Assembly (NCBI RefSeq): GCF_027942865.1
Contig: NC_134528.1
Location: 23,646,586-23,710,585, forward strand
Reading direction: 5' to 3'
DNA from: Odontesthes bonariensis
Taxonomy: Eukaryota; Chordata; Actinopteri; Atheriniformes; Atherinopsidae
Length of the DNA: 64,000 nt
The notes under the pieces are model-generated. The model worked only from the letters and a program-made list of their open reading frames with translations, was not told where the DNA came from and ran no database searches. Both the position numbers and the translations under genes were made by a program. Positions 32,031-43,999 of the stretch are shown piece after piece. Within the stretch, counting starts at the first letter, position 1; the number at the start of each line of letters is the position of its first letter.

Positions 32031-33053
32031 CAAATCAAATCAAACCAAATGTATTTGTATTGCACATTTTATGTACAAACAATTCAAAGTGCTTTACATA
32101 AAATAAAAGCATTGCAGCAGGGAGTGGAAGAAGCATTAAAAATACATAAAAAAATGTAAAGAGAAACAAATAAAATCATTTAAATGAATTTAAAAACAAG
32201 CAACAGTCAAGATAAGTTAAACGATAGTGTGCAGATATCATGCATAGACACATGAAAAAAGAAATGTTTTTAACCTGGATTTAAAAATGTCTACATTTGG
32301 TGAAAGTTTAATCTCCACTGGAAGTTTGTTCCCCTTGTTAGCAGCATAACAGCTAAATGCTGCTTCTCCATGTTTAGTCTGGACTCTGGACTGGACCAGC
32401 TGACCTGAGTCCTTGGATCTAAGAGCTCTGCTGGGTTTATATTCTCTGAACATATCACAGATGTATTTTGGGCCTAAACCGTTCTGGGATTTGTAAACCA
32501 TCAGCAGGCTTTTAAAATCTATTCTGTGACTGACTGGAAGTCAGTGTAAAGATTTTAAAACTGGTGTGATGTGTTCAGATCTCTTAGTCCGGGTTAAAAC
32601 TCGAGCAGCAGCGTTCTGGATGAGCTGCAGATGTTTAATGCTCTTTTTGGGAAGTCCAGTTAAAAGAGCATTACAGTAATCGAGTCTACTGGAGATGAAT
32701 GCATGGATGAGTTTCTCCTGGTCTTTTTGGGAGAGGAAACCTTTAATTCTGTTGATGTTTCTGAGGTGGTAAAAAGCTGCCTTGGTGACAGCTTTGATGT
32801 GGCTGCTGAAAGTCAGATCTGAGTCTATCAGCACTCCGAGGTTACGAACTTGGTCAGTGATTGTAAGGTTCCGAGTCTCAAGACATTTACCAACGCTGAC
32901 CCTCTTCTCTTTGCTACCAAAAAGAAAGTCCAACCCAGTTTTCCAGCCTGTGCAACAAGATTCTGTGATCTACAGTATCAAACGCATCGCTGAGGTCCAA
33001 CAGAACCAGGACTGAAACATTACCAGAATCAGTATTCAACCTGATGTCGTTTA
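32031..33053 (-). mobile_element. 5'-truncated LINE (L2/Rex-like) with a 6-bp duplication
   Basis: On the minus strand the copy begins inside the reverse transcriptase and ends in a short AT-rich repeated tail (AAATCAAATC-type at 32031-32056 on +). ACTAAT occurs on both sides (32025-32030 and 33054-33059), consistent with a 6-bp target duplication. The uninterrupted host sequence can be compared at 11930-11990. Confidence 0.75.
32238..33053 (-). pseudogene. LINE reverse transcriptase fragment with internal deletion
   Basis: The minus strand first shows RT domain A (VLLDLSDAFDTVDHRILLH, about 32950-33020). At about 32930 it jumps to the C-terminal region (VRNLGVLIDSDLTFSSHIK, SRLDYCNALLTGLPKKSIK, QNAAARVLTRTKR). 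The palm segment that would carry the YxDD catalytic box is missing, so an internal deletion joined the two parts. A stop near 32540 interrupts the remainder, which continues with LMVYKSQNGLGPKYICDMF and ends near 32238. The family is the L2/Rex1 branch of LINEs; this copy encodes no working enzyme. Confidence 0.8.
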
Positions 33054-33400
33054 ACTAATGAATGAATGAATGCGTATTATTACACTGTTAGCTCATAGAT
33101 GCCATGCTGTTGTCATCCAGGCTATCAGGGGGCTTATAGGGGGCTTTCTACACATCGATGAAGTCACAAGAAAAAAAGCACAGCTTATTTACTCCGGTAA
33201 GGACGTCCATCATACTCAAAATCGTTGTCTAGGTCGTCAAAATCTGATATATGTCCTGCCATGTTGCACAAAACTAGCAGTAGCAAACTCTGTGCGAAGT
33301 TAGCCGACTGTCACAGAGGACGGAGTAAATAAGCTGTGCTGCAGCGGCGCCAGCGATGACGTCATCCCACGAGACACGTGAGTGAAACATCCTATACAGC

Positions 33401-33775
33401 AGCAGGAGCCTGGAGGCAGTAATTATTAATGTCATTCATGTCTTCTGTTCTCCACATAATGGCAAATCAAATGTTTTTGTGAAAAGATGTATTCAAAATG
33501 AAAATGCAAGACTTTTCTTTACAGTAACCACAAGCCCACGTGTGCTGTACAAACATTTTTTACATTTATTTTATCAGTCCTCCCACGTGTCACGTCCATG
33601 GGGTTTCCCCCATGTTTTGTGTTTTATCATGTTTTAGTTTATGTCATGTCTTAGTTTTTAAGTTCATGTTTAGTTAAGTTTTGCAATGTTTTAGTTTTGC
33701 CATTGTTTTCCCCACAGTTTCTGTTTCCTCAGTCCCAGTGTTCTCAGATTTGATACTTGAAAGGAAATAAAAATC
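33401..33775. repeat. Low-complexity GTTTTAGTTT/CATGTTTTA-rich DNA
   Basis: About 33590-33720 is built of short degenerate repeats of CATGTTTTAGTTT, as seen in some teleost interspersed repeats. It leads directly into the tail of the RTE-like element. 33401-33590 shows nothing recognisable. Confidence 0.45.
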
Positions 33776-34102
33776 CATCCATCCATTTTCTATACCCGCT
33801 GAATCCATCGGTCTGACCGTGGGGGGGCTGGAGCCTATCCCAGCGGTCAATGGGCGAGAGGCAGGGTACACCCTGGACAGGCCACCAGTCCATCACAGGG
33901 CCACACAGAGACAAACAACCACGCAAGTACAATTTTAGAGACACCAATTAACCTAACATGCATGTTTTTGGACAGTGGGAGGAAGCCAGAGTACCTGGAG
34001 AACATGCAAACTCCACACAGAAAGGCCCCAACTGGGAGTTGAACCTGGAACCCTATTGCTGTGAAGCGATGGCGCTAACCACCACACCACCGTGCAGCCC
34101 AA
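33776..34102 (-). mobile_element. RTE-like LINE 3' tail
   Basis: This is the widespread teleost repeat with GGGGCTGGAGCCTATCCCAG, CCTGGACAGGCCACCAGTCC, AACATGCAAACTCCACACAG and TGTGAAGCGATGGCGCTAAC. The ATCCATCCATCC end at 33776 marks the 3' tail of a minus-strand copy. No coding part remains. The class is assigned from memory of this repeat and is not proven here. Confidence 0.65.
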
Positions 34103-35814
34103 AAATAAAACACAAAATGTCCTGAAATACGGCAATGGCCGAGGAACTACAGAACAACAGAGTCAGTAATGTAACCATTCAACAACCACAATTTGAAATA
34201 TACAGTACATTAAAATAGAAACTTACACTTCACCAATCGTCGTTCCACGTGTTTGAATTTTCCTCACTTAGCACCGAAGTTAGCTGCTAATAGTGGTTGA
34301 CGCCTAGCGTGTTGACATCCTGAAACGTATTGCCATTCCCTATCAATGACCATGTTCGGTCGCTTCACAAGTAAGTTCCAGTGTACAATATTTCCTCACG
34401 TGTGTGTGTGTGTTTTACCATTTGATTTTAAGTGTCCGTTACACACTTTGCAACTCTCAAGCCCACGTGCAGCAGAAGAATAAAACGACAAAAGCCCACA
34501 ATGCACTTTGCGGTAAAAACTAACAGGCCCAGTGCTGCCACCCCGCGACCAAAAATGTGTCTGTGCACATCTCTGAGCCCCACAAAAAGAAAACAAAACA
34601 AGCAAAGAACACACCACAATCCTACATTGCAGTGCAACAACATCTGGGTTTATTTACCACCCGGTTACATTCTACCCTGCAGTTAGTCAACTTCCTCGGT
34701 GACTACAAAACATTTACTGACTCAATGACTGACTGCATCAATGCTTATCACCAATCTGGTGTAACTGTGTGTGGGTAGACTTAATTGCTTTAAGCAGTAC
34801 ATTTGAAGTAATTTAGCTAAATGACTAATTATTCACTGGGTAAATTTGTGAGATTGGATATTTTAAATTCTACATACACTTGTCTGTTCCTTCACTAGAC
34901 TTGTTTCTTTCATGGCAGCTCATTTGACTCTAATTACATTAGATTCTGACAGTAATATTATTCACACTGCAAGGACTGTAGAAGCATGGACCAATGGAAC
35001 TGTCAGAGAATATTCCTTTTTTGGGGTTTAATGATAATATCTTTGCTTTTTTCGCTTATCACTACACTTAGTCACTGACAAAAGTAAAATAATAAAAAAT
35101 ATATATATTTGTGGAATGTTTGCAAAATGTTAAACACACACACATATATACATATATAGTATATATGTACGTACATTTGCGTGTACACATGCAAATGTGT
35201 GTTTACTTTGCATAAAAACATTTTATGCTGCCTGTCTGGACAAATACATAGAAAATGAGGCAATGAAGTCCAAGTAATTCACTGCAGATCTGTATATTAA
35301 AGCCTTTGCCAGGTGAAGTGCAGGACAGTTCTATAAAACTATCTTCCCATGAGGATGGAGGTGTCAGTAATTGTCAAATGGAGGGAATTTTACAGGTCAA
35401 CTCTAACATCTGCTGCAAAGTTGGTTTCCTGGCTGAACAAAGAAATACAGTAGAGTGGGCTTTGGTGACCAGTTAATGTTCCTTTTAAGAGACCTTAGGA
35501 CCCAGAATTCTGTGGTCTCATGAGAAGTATTACTTTTGCGCAGAACTCGAAGCATTTTAAAAGTGGACATGGCATGATCATTTCCAGTCGTTTAATTCTT
35601 GATCTTGGGTACCTTGAGATTAGCTTTGCAGACCTCATAACTCTAAATAGGTTGTAATTGGTTAAAATGAAGGAGAGGTTTGTTCTGAGGAAATCCTCTG
35701 TCTGAGAACGACAGGATCTGGGTAAATCTTGAGGGTTTGCTGAGGTGAAGGGGATGTCGGTGACACAATGCATGCTACCCAGTTGAATTGTCCTGTGGTT
35801 GATGTTGAGCTGTC
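34103..35814. other. Intergenic DNA
   Basis: No gene recognised. Includes a GT run at about 34400-34413 and a TA/CA-rich microsatellite region at about 35095-35190. Confidence 0.45.
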
Positions 35815-36042
35815 TGACGCTGTGACGCTTTGCGGTAAGACGTGTTGCATCACTTCCTGTTACCTTGCTTGTGCACTGTGTAATTTCTTGCTCCGCTTGG
35901 AGTACTGATAATCACTTTATTTCGATCTATAACTTACACAATTTTGCATAGTTAAACTCTATAGCTTACGGTTCTGTTCTAACACACTCCTACAGATCTT
36001 TATTCTAACTTTTTAACGGTGTGTCTGGTTCTCTAGCGTAGC

Positions 36043-36924
36043 ATGGCTACCGGTTCTCTTCCTCCTCCTGCTTTCACCTGCTCCGTGTGTCAGATGTTTA
36101 GTTACTCCTCTGCCTCCTTCAGCGATAATGGTACATGTAACAAATGTAGTCTTTTTGTAGTTTTGGAGGCAAGGTTATCTGAATTGGAAGCTCGGCTCTG
36201 CACTGTTGAAAATCCAGCGATAGCGAGCCAGGTCCCTTTAGCCAGTGTGGAGCCACCTAGCGTAGCTAGCTTAATTACCCCCCCCCTAGCAGAACCTGAG
36301 CAGCCAGGATTACAACGTGGCTGGGTGACTGTCAGGAAGAGGCATAGCTCTAAAGTCAAGCCCGTTGTTCACCATCGACCTGTCCACGCTTCAAACAGAT
36401 TTTCCCCACTCAGCGACACACCCGCTGAGGACAAAACCCTGGTAATTGGCAGCTCCATAGTCAGAAACGTGGCATTAGAGACACCAGCGGCCATAGTCAA
36501 ATGCATTCCAGGGGCCAGAGCGGGCGACATAGAATCCTATTTAAAACTGCTGGCTAAGGATAAACGTAAATATGGTAAAATAGTTATTCACGTCGGCGTT
36601 AATGACATCCGGTTACGCCAATCGGAGGTCACTAAAATTAATGTTGCATCGGTGTGTAATTTTGCCAAAACAATGTCGGACTCCGTAGTTTTCTCTGGAC
36701 CCCTGCCAAATCTGACCAGTGATGACATGTTTAGCCGCATGTCGTCCTTCAATCGCTGGTTGTCTAGATGGTGTCCAGCAAACAACGTGGGCTACATAGA
36801 TAATTGGCAATCTTTCTGGAGAAAACCTGGTCTGATGAGGAGAGACGGCATCCATCCCACTTTGGAAGGAGCAGCTCTCATTTCTAGAAATATGGATGAA
36901 TTTATTTGCCACCCTAAAACATGA
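36043..36924 (+). CDS. L2 LINE ORF1 protein with SGNH-hydrolase (esterase) domain
   Basis: This intact 293-residue frame encodes the first protein of the LINE. The N-terminus has cysteine pairs (CSVCQM, CNKC), possibly a small zinc module. A short coiled-coil-like heptad segment follows ([13 protein letters not shown], residues ~45-60). A proline-rich linker and a basic patch ([12 protein letters not shown]) come next. From about residue 128 there is an SGNH/GDSL-type esterase fold: the nucleophile block [10 protein letters not shown], the [11 protein letters not shown] block and the catalytic Asp-His block [12 protein letters not shown]. Esterase-type ORF1 proteins are known in L2 and CR1 LINEs, where they are thought to act in the retrotransposition particle; substrate is unknown. 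ORF2 begins 21 bases downstream. Confidence 0.88.
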   Translation: MATGSLPPPAFTCSVCQMFSYSSASFSDNGTCNKCSLFVVLEARLSELEARLCTVENPAIASQVPLASVEPPSVASLITPPLAEPEQPGLQRGWVTVRKRHSSKVKPVVHHRPVHASNRFSPLSDTPAEDKTLVIGSSIVRNVALETPAAIVKCIPGARAGDIESYLKLLAKDKRKYGKIVIHVGVNDIRLRQSEVTKINVASVCNFAKTMSDSVVFSGPLPNLTSDDMFSRMSSFNRWLSRWCPANNVGYIDNWQSFWRKPGLMRRDGIHPTLEGAALISRNMDEFICHPKT

Positions 36925-36945
36925 CAACCCAGGGCTCAGACCAGG

Positions 36946-38293
36946 ATGCAGAGTTGTAGTTTTACACACTTCTCTGCAGCTTCCCACCTGCTGCTACCCA
37001 CCCAATCGATTAACACAAAAGGAGCAAATCCTCTTGTGCAAAAAGAAATTATTAAAACAAAAACTTTAACTGAACATAAACATCAAACTATTAAATGCGG
37101 TTTGCTGAATATCAGATCTCTCCTTTCGAAGTCTCTGTTAGTGAATGAGTTGATTTGTGATCATCATATTGATATATTTTGTCTTACGGAAACCTGGCTG
37201 CAGCAGGAAGATCATGTTAGCATTAATGAAGCAACTCCCTGTGACTGTTTAAATGTTCACGTTCCTCGAACCACAGGCAGAGGAGGAGGAGTGGCAGCTA
37301 TTTTCAGATCAGGGTTACTAATCAGTCCCAGACCCAAGATTAGCTTTAGCTCTTTTGAATCTCTGATTCTCAGTTTTTCCCACGCAAAGTGGAAATCCCA
37401 GAAACCTCTTGTGTTTGTTGTTGTGTATCGTCCACCTGGCCCTTATTCTGAGTTTCTGTCTGAATTCTCAGAGTTTTTATCCCAGTTAGTGCTGAGTACA
37501 GATAAAGTCATTGTAGTGGGTGACTTTAATATTCATGTAGATGTTGAAAATGACAGCCTGAATATGAACTTTAATTCTATATTGGACTCTATTGGATTTT
37601 CTCAGACTGTTCAGGGACCGACTCACTGCCTTAATCACACCCTTGATCTTGTTCTGACTTATGGCATTGAGAGTGAACAGTTAACAGTGTTCCCTCATAA
37701 CCCCGTCTTATCTGACCATTTTCTGATAACCTTTGAGTTTACATTACTTGACTATACAGTTTCTGAGAAGAAATTTACATATAGAAGGTGTCTATCAGAG
37801 GATGCTGTAACCAGATTTAAAGAATTAATTCCATCATCCTTTTCTTCACTGCCATGTGCAGATATGACAGAGGACGACTACCTAAACTTTACTCCAGCAA
37901 CACTTGACTCTCTTGTTGACAGCACTATAGTTTCAATGCGTACAGCACTGGACAATGTTGCCCCTCAGAAAAGGAAGGTAATCAGTCAGAAGAGGTTGGC
38001 TCCTTGGTATAATTCACAGCTGCGTGCTTTAAAGCAGACTGCAAGAAAGCTGGAGAGACAGTGGCGTTCCTCTAATTTAGAAGAGTCTCAGTTAGTCTGG
38101 AAAGATAGTTTAACAATGTATAAGAAAGCCCTTCGTAAAGCTAGAACTGCTTATTATTCATCATTGATAGAAGAGAATAAGAATAATCCCAGGTTTCTTT
38201 TCAGCACTGTAGCCAGTCTGACTAAGAGTCCGAGCTCTGCTGAGCCAGTTATTCCTTTAACTCTCAGCAGTGATGATTTCATGAGCTTCTTTA
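36946..38293 (+). pseudogene. L2 LINE ORF2, endonuclease part, cut by an insertion
   Basis: This is the 5' part of ORF2, with an APE-type endonuclease that would nick target DNA to prime reverse transcription. Motifs in order: [74 protein letters not shown] and [13 protein letters not shown]. All catalytic blocks look intact. A linker rich in Arg/Lys follows ([20 protein letters not shown], then [15 protein letters not shown]). The frame runs to DDFMSFF and is then interrupted by the 4.3-kb repeat element at 38294. Joining the flanks across the shared TA restores the frame, so the interruption is a simple insertion. The start ATG is the first of the frame; translation could begin slightly downstream. 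Confidence 0.85.
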
Positions 38294-41200
38294 TTTAGGG
38301 ACCGAGCAGTGAAACTGCAAGGACCCTATTGTATCTGTAAGGTTTATTATTTTTCTCCTTCTCCTTCTCCTCCGTTATTCTTATTCTTTGCAAAAGGTAT
38401 GCGAAAACTCTTGAAATTTTGCGAGCGCCACCTGCCAGTCGACGACATGAAAGAATCTAAACTTTATATTTTTGGGAGTCGCTCATTGACTCTGTAGCGC
38501 CCCCTATAATGCTTAAAAATGGTCCACTTAATAGGATTACTTTCGCGTGGGACAACGAAATTCGGTACACACATTCATCATGCCCAGACGCACAAAAAAG
38601 TCTTATGCCGCCAATGTGCCACGTCCACAGGAAGGCGGCCATTTTGGATGGAAAGTGCATTTTCGTGACATTTTTGACCGATTCCACGCCTTGCATAAGA
38701 TCGAACTCGTCCAACAGATTTAATGCTACAGACTTCAAACTTGGCCAGGTTACTCTTAAGACATGGGGGGAAAAAATTCATGGGGAAACTTTTTTAAAAC
38801 TTAAAGGCCGTGGCCGTGGCGACTTCTCAAAGTTCGATGACTCGCCATCACTCGCCACAAAAAATTAAGTCGCTTATAACTCCCACATACATTATCTAAT
38901 CTGTCCCAAACTTCATACGGTAAATGCTGGACCCATACATATTAACATAGTGAAATCTTCCTGTAGCGCCACCTGCTGGTGGTTGGAAATGTCTTTTTTT
39001 TTCCACACCTTGCATTTGATCAAACTCCTCCTACAGATTTCATGCTACAAGCTTCAAACTTGGCCAGGTTACTCTTAAGACATGGGGGGAAAGAATCATG
39101 GAGAAACTTTTCCAAACTCTGAACGGTGTGGGCGTGGCCAGGCGGTGAAAATCGTGTGATGGTGTTTGTGATTTGAAAGCCTTATCATCATTGTAACGTC
39201 ATGAAACTTGGCACACACGTCCATCCTGACAACCTCGTACATATGTAAAGGGTATCGTGTGTGGATGGAGCAAAATGGCTCAGTGGCGCCCCCTAGGATA
39301 CTTAAAAATGGTCCACACATTGGGGTTAGTTTCGTGTGGGACAACGAAATTCAGTACACTCATTCATCATGCCCAAACGCACAAAAAAGTCTCATGCCGC
39401 CAATGTGCCACGTCCACAGGAAGGCGGCCATATTGGATGGAAAGTGAGTTTTCGTGCCATTTTTGACCGATTCCACACCTTGCTTGAGATCGAACTCGTC
39501 CTAAAGATTTAATACTACAGACTTCAAACTTGGCCAGGTTACTCTTAAGACATGGGGGGGAAAATTTATGGGGAAACTTTTTTAAAACTTAAAGGGCGTG
39601 GCCGTGGCGACTTCTCAAAGTTCGATGACTCGCCATCACTCGCCACAAAAAATTAAGTCGCTTATAACTCCCACATACATTATCCAATCTGTCCCAAACT
39701 TCATACGGTAAATGCTGGACCCAGCCTGAACGCGTACATATTAACATAGTGAAATCTTCCTGTAGCGCCACCTGCTGGTGGTTGGAAATGTCTTTTTTTT
39801 TTTCCACACCTTGCATTTGATCAAACTCCTCCTACAGATTTCATGCTACAAGCTTCAAACTTGGCCAGGTTACTCTTCAGACAAGGGGGGAAAAAAATCA
39901 TTGGCCAACTTTTTCAAAACTTAAAGGGCGTGGCCGTGGTGACGCCTCAAATTTATGACGCGACATAAAAAATTAAGTCGCTTATAACTCCCACATACAT
40001 TATCCAATCTGTCCCAAACTTCATACGGTGAATGCTGGACCCAGACTGAAAGCTCACATATAAAATAGTGACATCCACCTACAGCGCCACCTGCTGGACG
40101 TCGGAAAACGTCTTTTTTTTTTCCAAAACTCGCATTTTTCGAGCTCCTCCTACAGATTTCATGCTAAAATCTTCAAACTTGGCCAGGTTACTCTTCAGAC
40201 ATGGGGGAATAAAAATCTCGAGACACTTTTCCGAACTCTGAACGGTGTGGGTGTGGCCAGACGATGAAAATCGTGTGATGGCGTTTCTGATTTGAAAGCC
40301 TTATCATTATCGCAAAGTCATGAAACTTGGCACACACGTCCACCCTGACGACCTCGTACGTATGTAAAGGGTATCGTGTGTGGGCGGAGCAAAATGGCTC
40401 AGTGTCGCCCCCTAGAAATTTTCAACAACCCCTCCGCATTGGGGTTATTATGTGCTCGTACTAACGCAGAGGGTATCCTTCGAGTGGGCAGAGCTGCGCG
40501 ACTACGGCATCCAGCGCATACCCCAACGTGCGCACATCCAACGTACGCACACCTCGGTCCCGCTCACAGCTGCTTGCAGCTTTCTACTTATTAGGGACCG
40601 AGCAGTGAAACTGCAAGGACCCTATTGTATCTGTAAGGTTTATTATTTTTCTCCTTCTCCTTCTCCTCCGTTATTCTTATTCTTTGCAAAAGGTATGCGA
40701 AAACTCTTGAAATTTTGCGAGCGCCACCTGCCAGTCGACGACATGAAAGAATCTAAACTTTATATTTTTGGGAGTCGCTCATTGACTCTGTAGCGCCCCC
40801 TATAATGCTTAAAAATGGTCCACTTAATAGGATTACTTTCGCGTGGGACCGAAATTCGGTACACACATTCATCATGCCCAGACGCACAAAAAAGTCTCAT
40901 GCCGCCAATGTGCCACGTCCACAGGAAGGCGGCCATTTTGGATGGAAAGTGCATTTTCGTGACATTTTTGACCGATTCCACACCTTGCTTGAGATCGAAC
41001 TCGTCCTACAGATTTAATACTACAGACTTCAAACTTGGCCAGGTTACTCTTAAGACATGGGGGGGGGGGAATTTATGGGGAAACTTTTTTAAAACTTAAA
41101 GGCCGTGGCGACTTCTCAAAGTTCGATGACTCGCCATCACTCGCCACAAAAAATTAAGTCGCTTATAACTCCCACATACATTATCCAATCTGTCCCAAAC

Positions 41201-42563
41201 TTCATACGGTAAATGCTGGACCCAGCCTGAACGCGTACATATTAACATAGTGAAATCTTCCTGTAGCGCCACCTGCTGGTGGTTGGAAATGTCTTTTTTT
41301 TCCACACCTTGCATTTGATCAAACTCCTCCTACAGATTTCATGCTACAAGCTTCAAACTTGGCCAGGTTACTCTTAAGACATGGGGGGAAAGAATCATGG
41401 AGAAACTTTTCCAAACTCTGAACGGTGTGGGCGTGGCCAGGCGGTGAAAATCGTGTGATGGTGTTTGTGATTTGAAAGCCTTATCATCATTGTAACGTCA
41501 TGAAACTTGGCACACACGTCCATCCTGACAACCTCGTACATATGTAAAGGGTATCGTGTGTGGATGGAGCAAAATGGCTCAGTGGCGCCCCCTAGGATAC
41601 TTAAAAATGTTCCACACGTTGGGGTTAGTTTCGCGTGGGACAACGAAATTCAGTACACTCATTCATCATGCCCAAACGCACAAAAAAGTCTCATGCCGCC
41701 AATGTGCCACGTCCACAGGAAGGCGGCCATATTGGATGGAAAGTGAGTTTTCGTGCCATTTTTGACCGATTCCACACCTTGCTTGAGATCGAACTCGTCC
41801 TACAGATTTAATACTACAGACTTCAAACTTGGCCAGGTTACTCTTAAGACATGGGGGGGGGGGGAATTTATGGGGAAACTTTTTTAAAACTTAAAGGGCG
41901 TGGCGACTTCTCAAAGTTCGATGACTCGCCATCACTCGCCACAAAAAATTAAGTCGCTTATAACTCCCACATACATTATCCAATCTGTCCCAAACTTCAT
42001 ACGGTAAATGCTGGACCCAGCCTGAACGCGTACATATTAACATAGTGAAATCTTCCTGTAGCGCCACCTGCTGGTGGTTGGAAATGTCTTTTTTTTTCCA
42101 CACCTTGCATTTGATCAAACTCCTCCTACAGATTTCATGCTACAAGCTTCAAACTTGGCCAGGTTACTCTTAAGACATGGAGGGAAAGAATCATGGAGAA
42201 ACTTTTCCAAACTCTGAACAATGTGGGCGTGGCCAGGCGGTGAAAATCGTGTGATGCCGTTTCTGATTTGAAAGCCTTATCATCATTGTAAGATCATGAA
42301 ACTTGGCACACACGTCCAACCTGACGACCTCGTATGTATGTAAAGGGTATCGTGTGTGGGCGGAGCAAAATGGCTCAGTGGCGCCCCCAAAAAATTTCCA
42401 AAAACCCCTCCGCATTGGGGTTATTATGTGCTCGTACGTACGCAGAGGGTATTGTGCGTGTGGGCAGAGCTGCGCGACTACGGAGTCCAGCGCATGCCAC
42501 AACGTGCGCACATCCAACGTACGCACACCTCGGTCTCGCTCACAGCTGCTTGCAGCTTTCTAG
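38294..42563. mobile_element. 4.27-kb repeat element: two head-to-tail units inserted in L2 ORF2
   Basis: The element sits at a TA present on both sides (38292-38293 and 42564-42565). It contains two units in direct tandem: unit 1 from AGGGACCGAGCAGTGAAACT at 38297 to about 40587, unit 2 from 40593 to 42562. Each ends CAGCTGCTTGCAGCTTTCTA. Inside each unit are further repeats of about 790 bp. Nine copies of the block CTTCAAACTTGGCCAGGTTA begin near 38733, 39052, 39522, 39853, 40171, 41027, 41351, 41821 and 42147. Short open frames recur only because the DNA recurs. Superfamily not recognised. Confidence 0.8.
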
Positions 42564-43999
42564 TAATAAAATTGTTTCTATCAGAGAGAAGATTGATGGA
42601 GTCCTTCCCACTATTATCAGTGATGTATCATCAAGTACAGCAGCTTTAGAAGTATCTTTAGAACCTGATTTGTATTTAGACGGCTTCTGCCCAGTTGATC
42701 TCTCTGAACTAACAACAGCAATAGTCTCTTCTAAACCATCAACTTGTGTTTTAGACCCAATCCCAACCAGACTGTTCAAGGAGGTTTTCCCATTAATTGA
42801 CACTTCCATATTGGATTTGATCAATCTGTCTTTGTTGACAGGATATGTACCTCAGACTTTTAAGGTTGCTGTAATTAAACCTTTACTTAAAAACCTACTC
42901 TTGATTCAGAAGTGTTGGCTCATTATAGACCTATATCCAATCTCCCTTTTATGTCTAAAGTTCTTGAAAAAATAGTTGCAGCTCAGCTTTGTGATCACTT
43001 ACACAGAAATAATCTGTTTGAAGAGTTTCAGTCAGGATTCAGAGTGCATCATAGCACAGAAACTGCACTGCTGAAAGTTACCAATGATCTCCTCTTAGCC
43101 TCTGATAGCGGACTTGTGTCTGTGCTTGTCCTGTTGGATCTCAGTGCTGCATTTGATACGGTCGATCACAGTATCTTATTACACAGACTTGAACATGTTA
43201 TTGGGATTAAAGGAACTGCATTAGGCTGGTTTAAGTCATATTTATCTGATAGATTTCAGTTTGTTCTTGTAAATGAAGAATCTTCCTCACACACCAGAGT
43301 AAGTCATGGAGTTCCTCAGGGTTCTGTGCTTGGACAGATTCTTTTCACTTTATACATGCTTCCATTAGGTAACATTATTAGACAGCATGGCATAAATTTC
43401 CATTGCTATGCTGATGATACTCAGCTGTACTTATCTATAAAACCAGATGAACCCAATAGGTTGGTCAGACTACAAGCATGTCTTAAAGACATAAACACCT
43501 TGATGACTCAGAACTGTCTGCTTCTAAATTCAGACAAAACTGAAGTCGTTATCTTTGGATCTGAGCGTTTCAGGGAGAAATTGTCTAGCTATATAGTTAC
43601 TCTAGATGGTTTTTTCTTTGGCTTCTCGTTCTACAGTGAGGAACCTTGGAGTTATTTTTGACCAGAACTTATCATTTGACTCGCATATAAAACAGGTTTC
43701 TAGGACTGCCTTCTTTCACCTTCGTAATATTGTTAAAATCAGGAATATCTTGTCTCAGAGTGATGCAGAAAAACTAATTCATGCACTAATTCAACATTGG
43801 ACTACTGTAAGTCTTTATTATTGGGCTGTCCCACATATTCTCTGAAAAGCCTTCAGTTGATCCAAAATGCTGCAGCCAGAGTTTTGATGAGAACTAACAG
43901 GAGAGATCATATTTCTCCAGTTTTAGCTTCTCTTCATTGGCTCCCTGTTAAATTCAGAATAGAATTTAAGATTCTTCTCCTTACATATAAAGCTCTTAA
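42564..43999 (+). pseudogene. L2 LINE ORF2, reverse transcriptase part
   Basis: After the insertion ORF2 resumes with NKIVSIREKIDGVLPTI. Reverse transcriptase motifs follow: [90 protein letters not shown] and the catalytic box YADD at 43407-43418. Lesions: a frame change at about 42895-42912, an indel in a T run at about 43608-43613, and a small deletion at about 43785-43795 relative to the L2 copy at 19500. The C-terminal part (QNAAARVLMRTNRR) runs into the TTAA palindrome at 44000. The sequence continues after it, at 44657-44907. Confidence 0.85.

Larger units (their letters stand above)
31816..33400. mobile_element. Palindromic TTAA-type repeat, interrupted by a LINE
   Basis: Starts after TTAA (31812-31815) with AGAGGAAGTTG, then GCCTGGACCTT and the GTCGGCGTCCTTCGG block shared with the copies at 11691 and 26939. 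It is interrupted at 32030 by a LINE copy and resumes at 33054 with sequence inverted relative to 11700-11990. The stretch 33160-33390 contains its own inverted core (CAGCTTATTTACTCCG versus CGGAGTAAATAAGCTG). The far end is missing. Confidence 0.6.

Noticed and set aside
38309..42560. Repeated small frames of 62-119 codons inside the tandem repeat element
   Set aside because: They recur only because the DNA is duplicated, change frame between copies and show no protein features.
38294..42563. Assignment of the tandem element to Helitrons
   Set aside because: The 3' hairpin followed by CTAG is suggestive, but the 5' end does not begin with TC, the insertion is not between A and T, and the internal unit ends CTAC.
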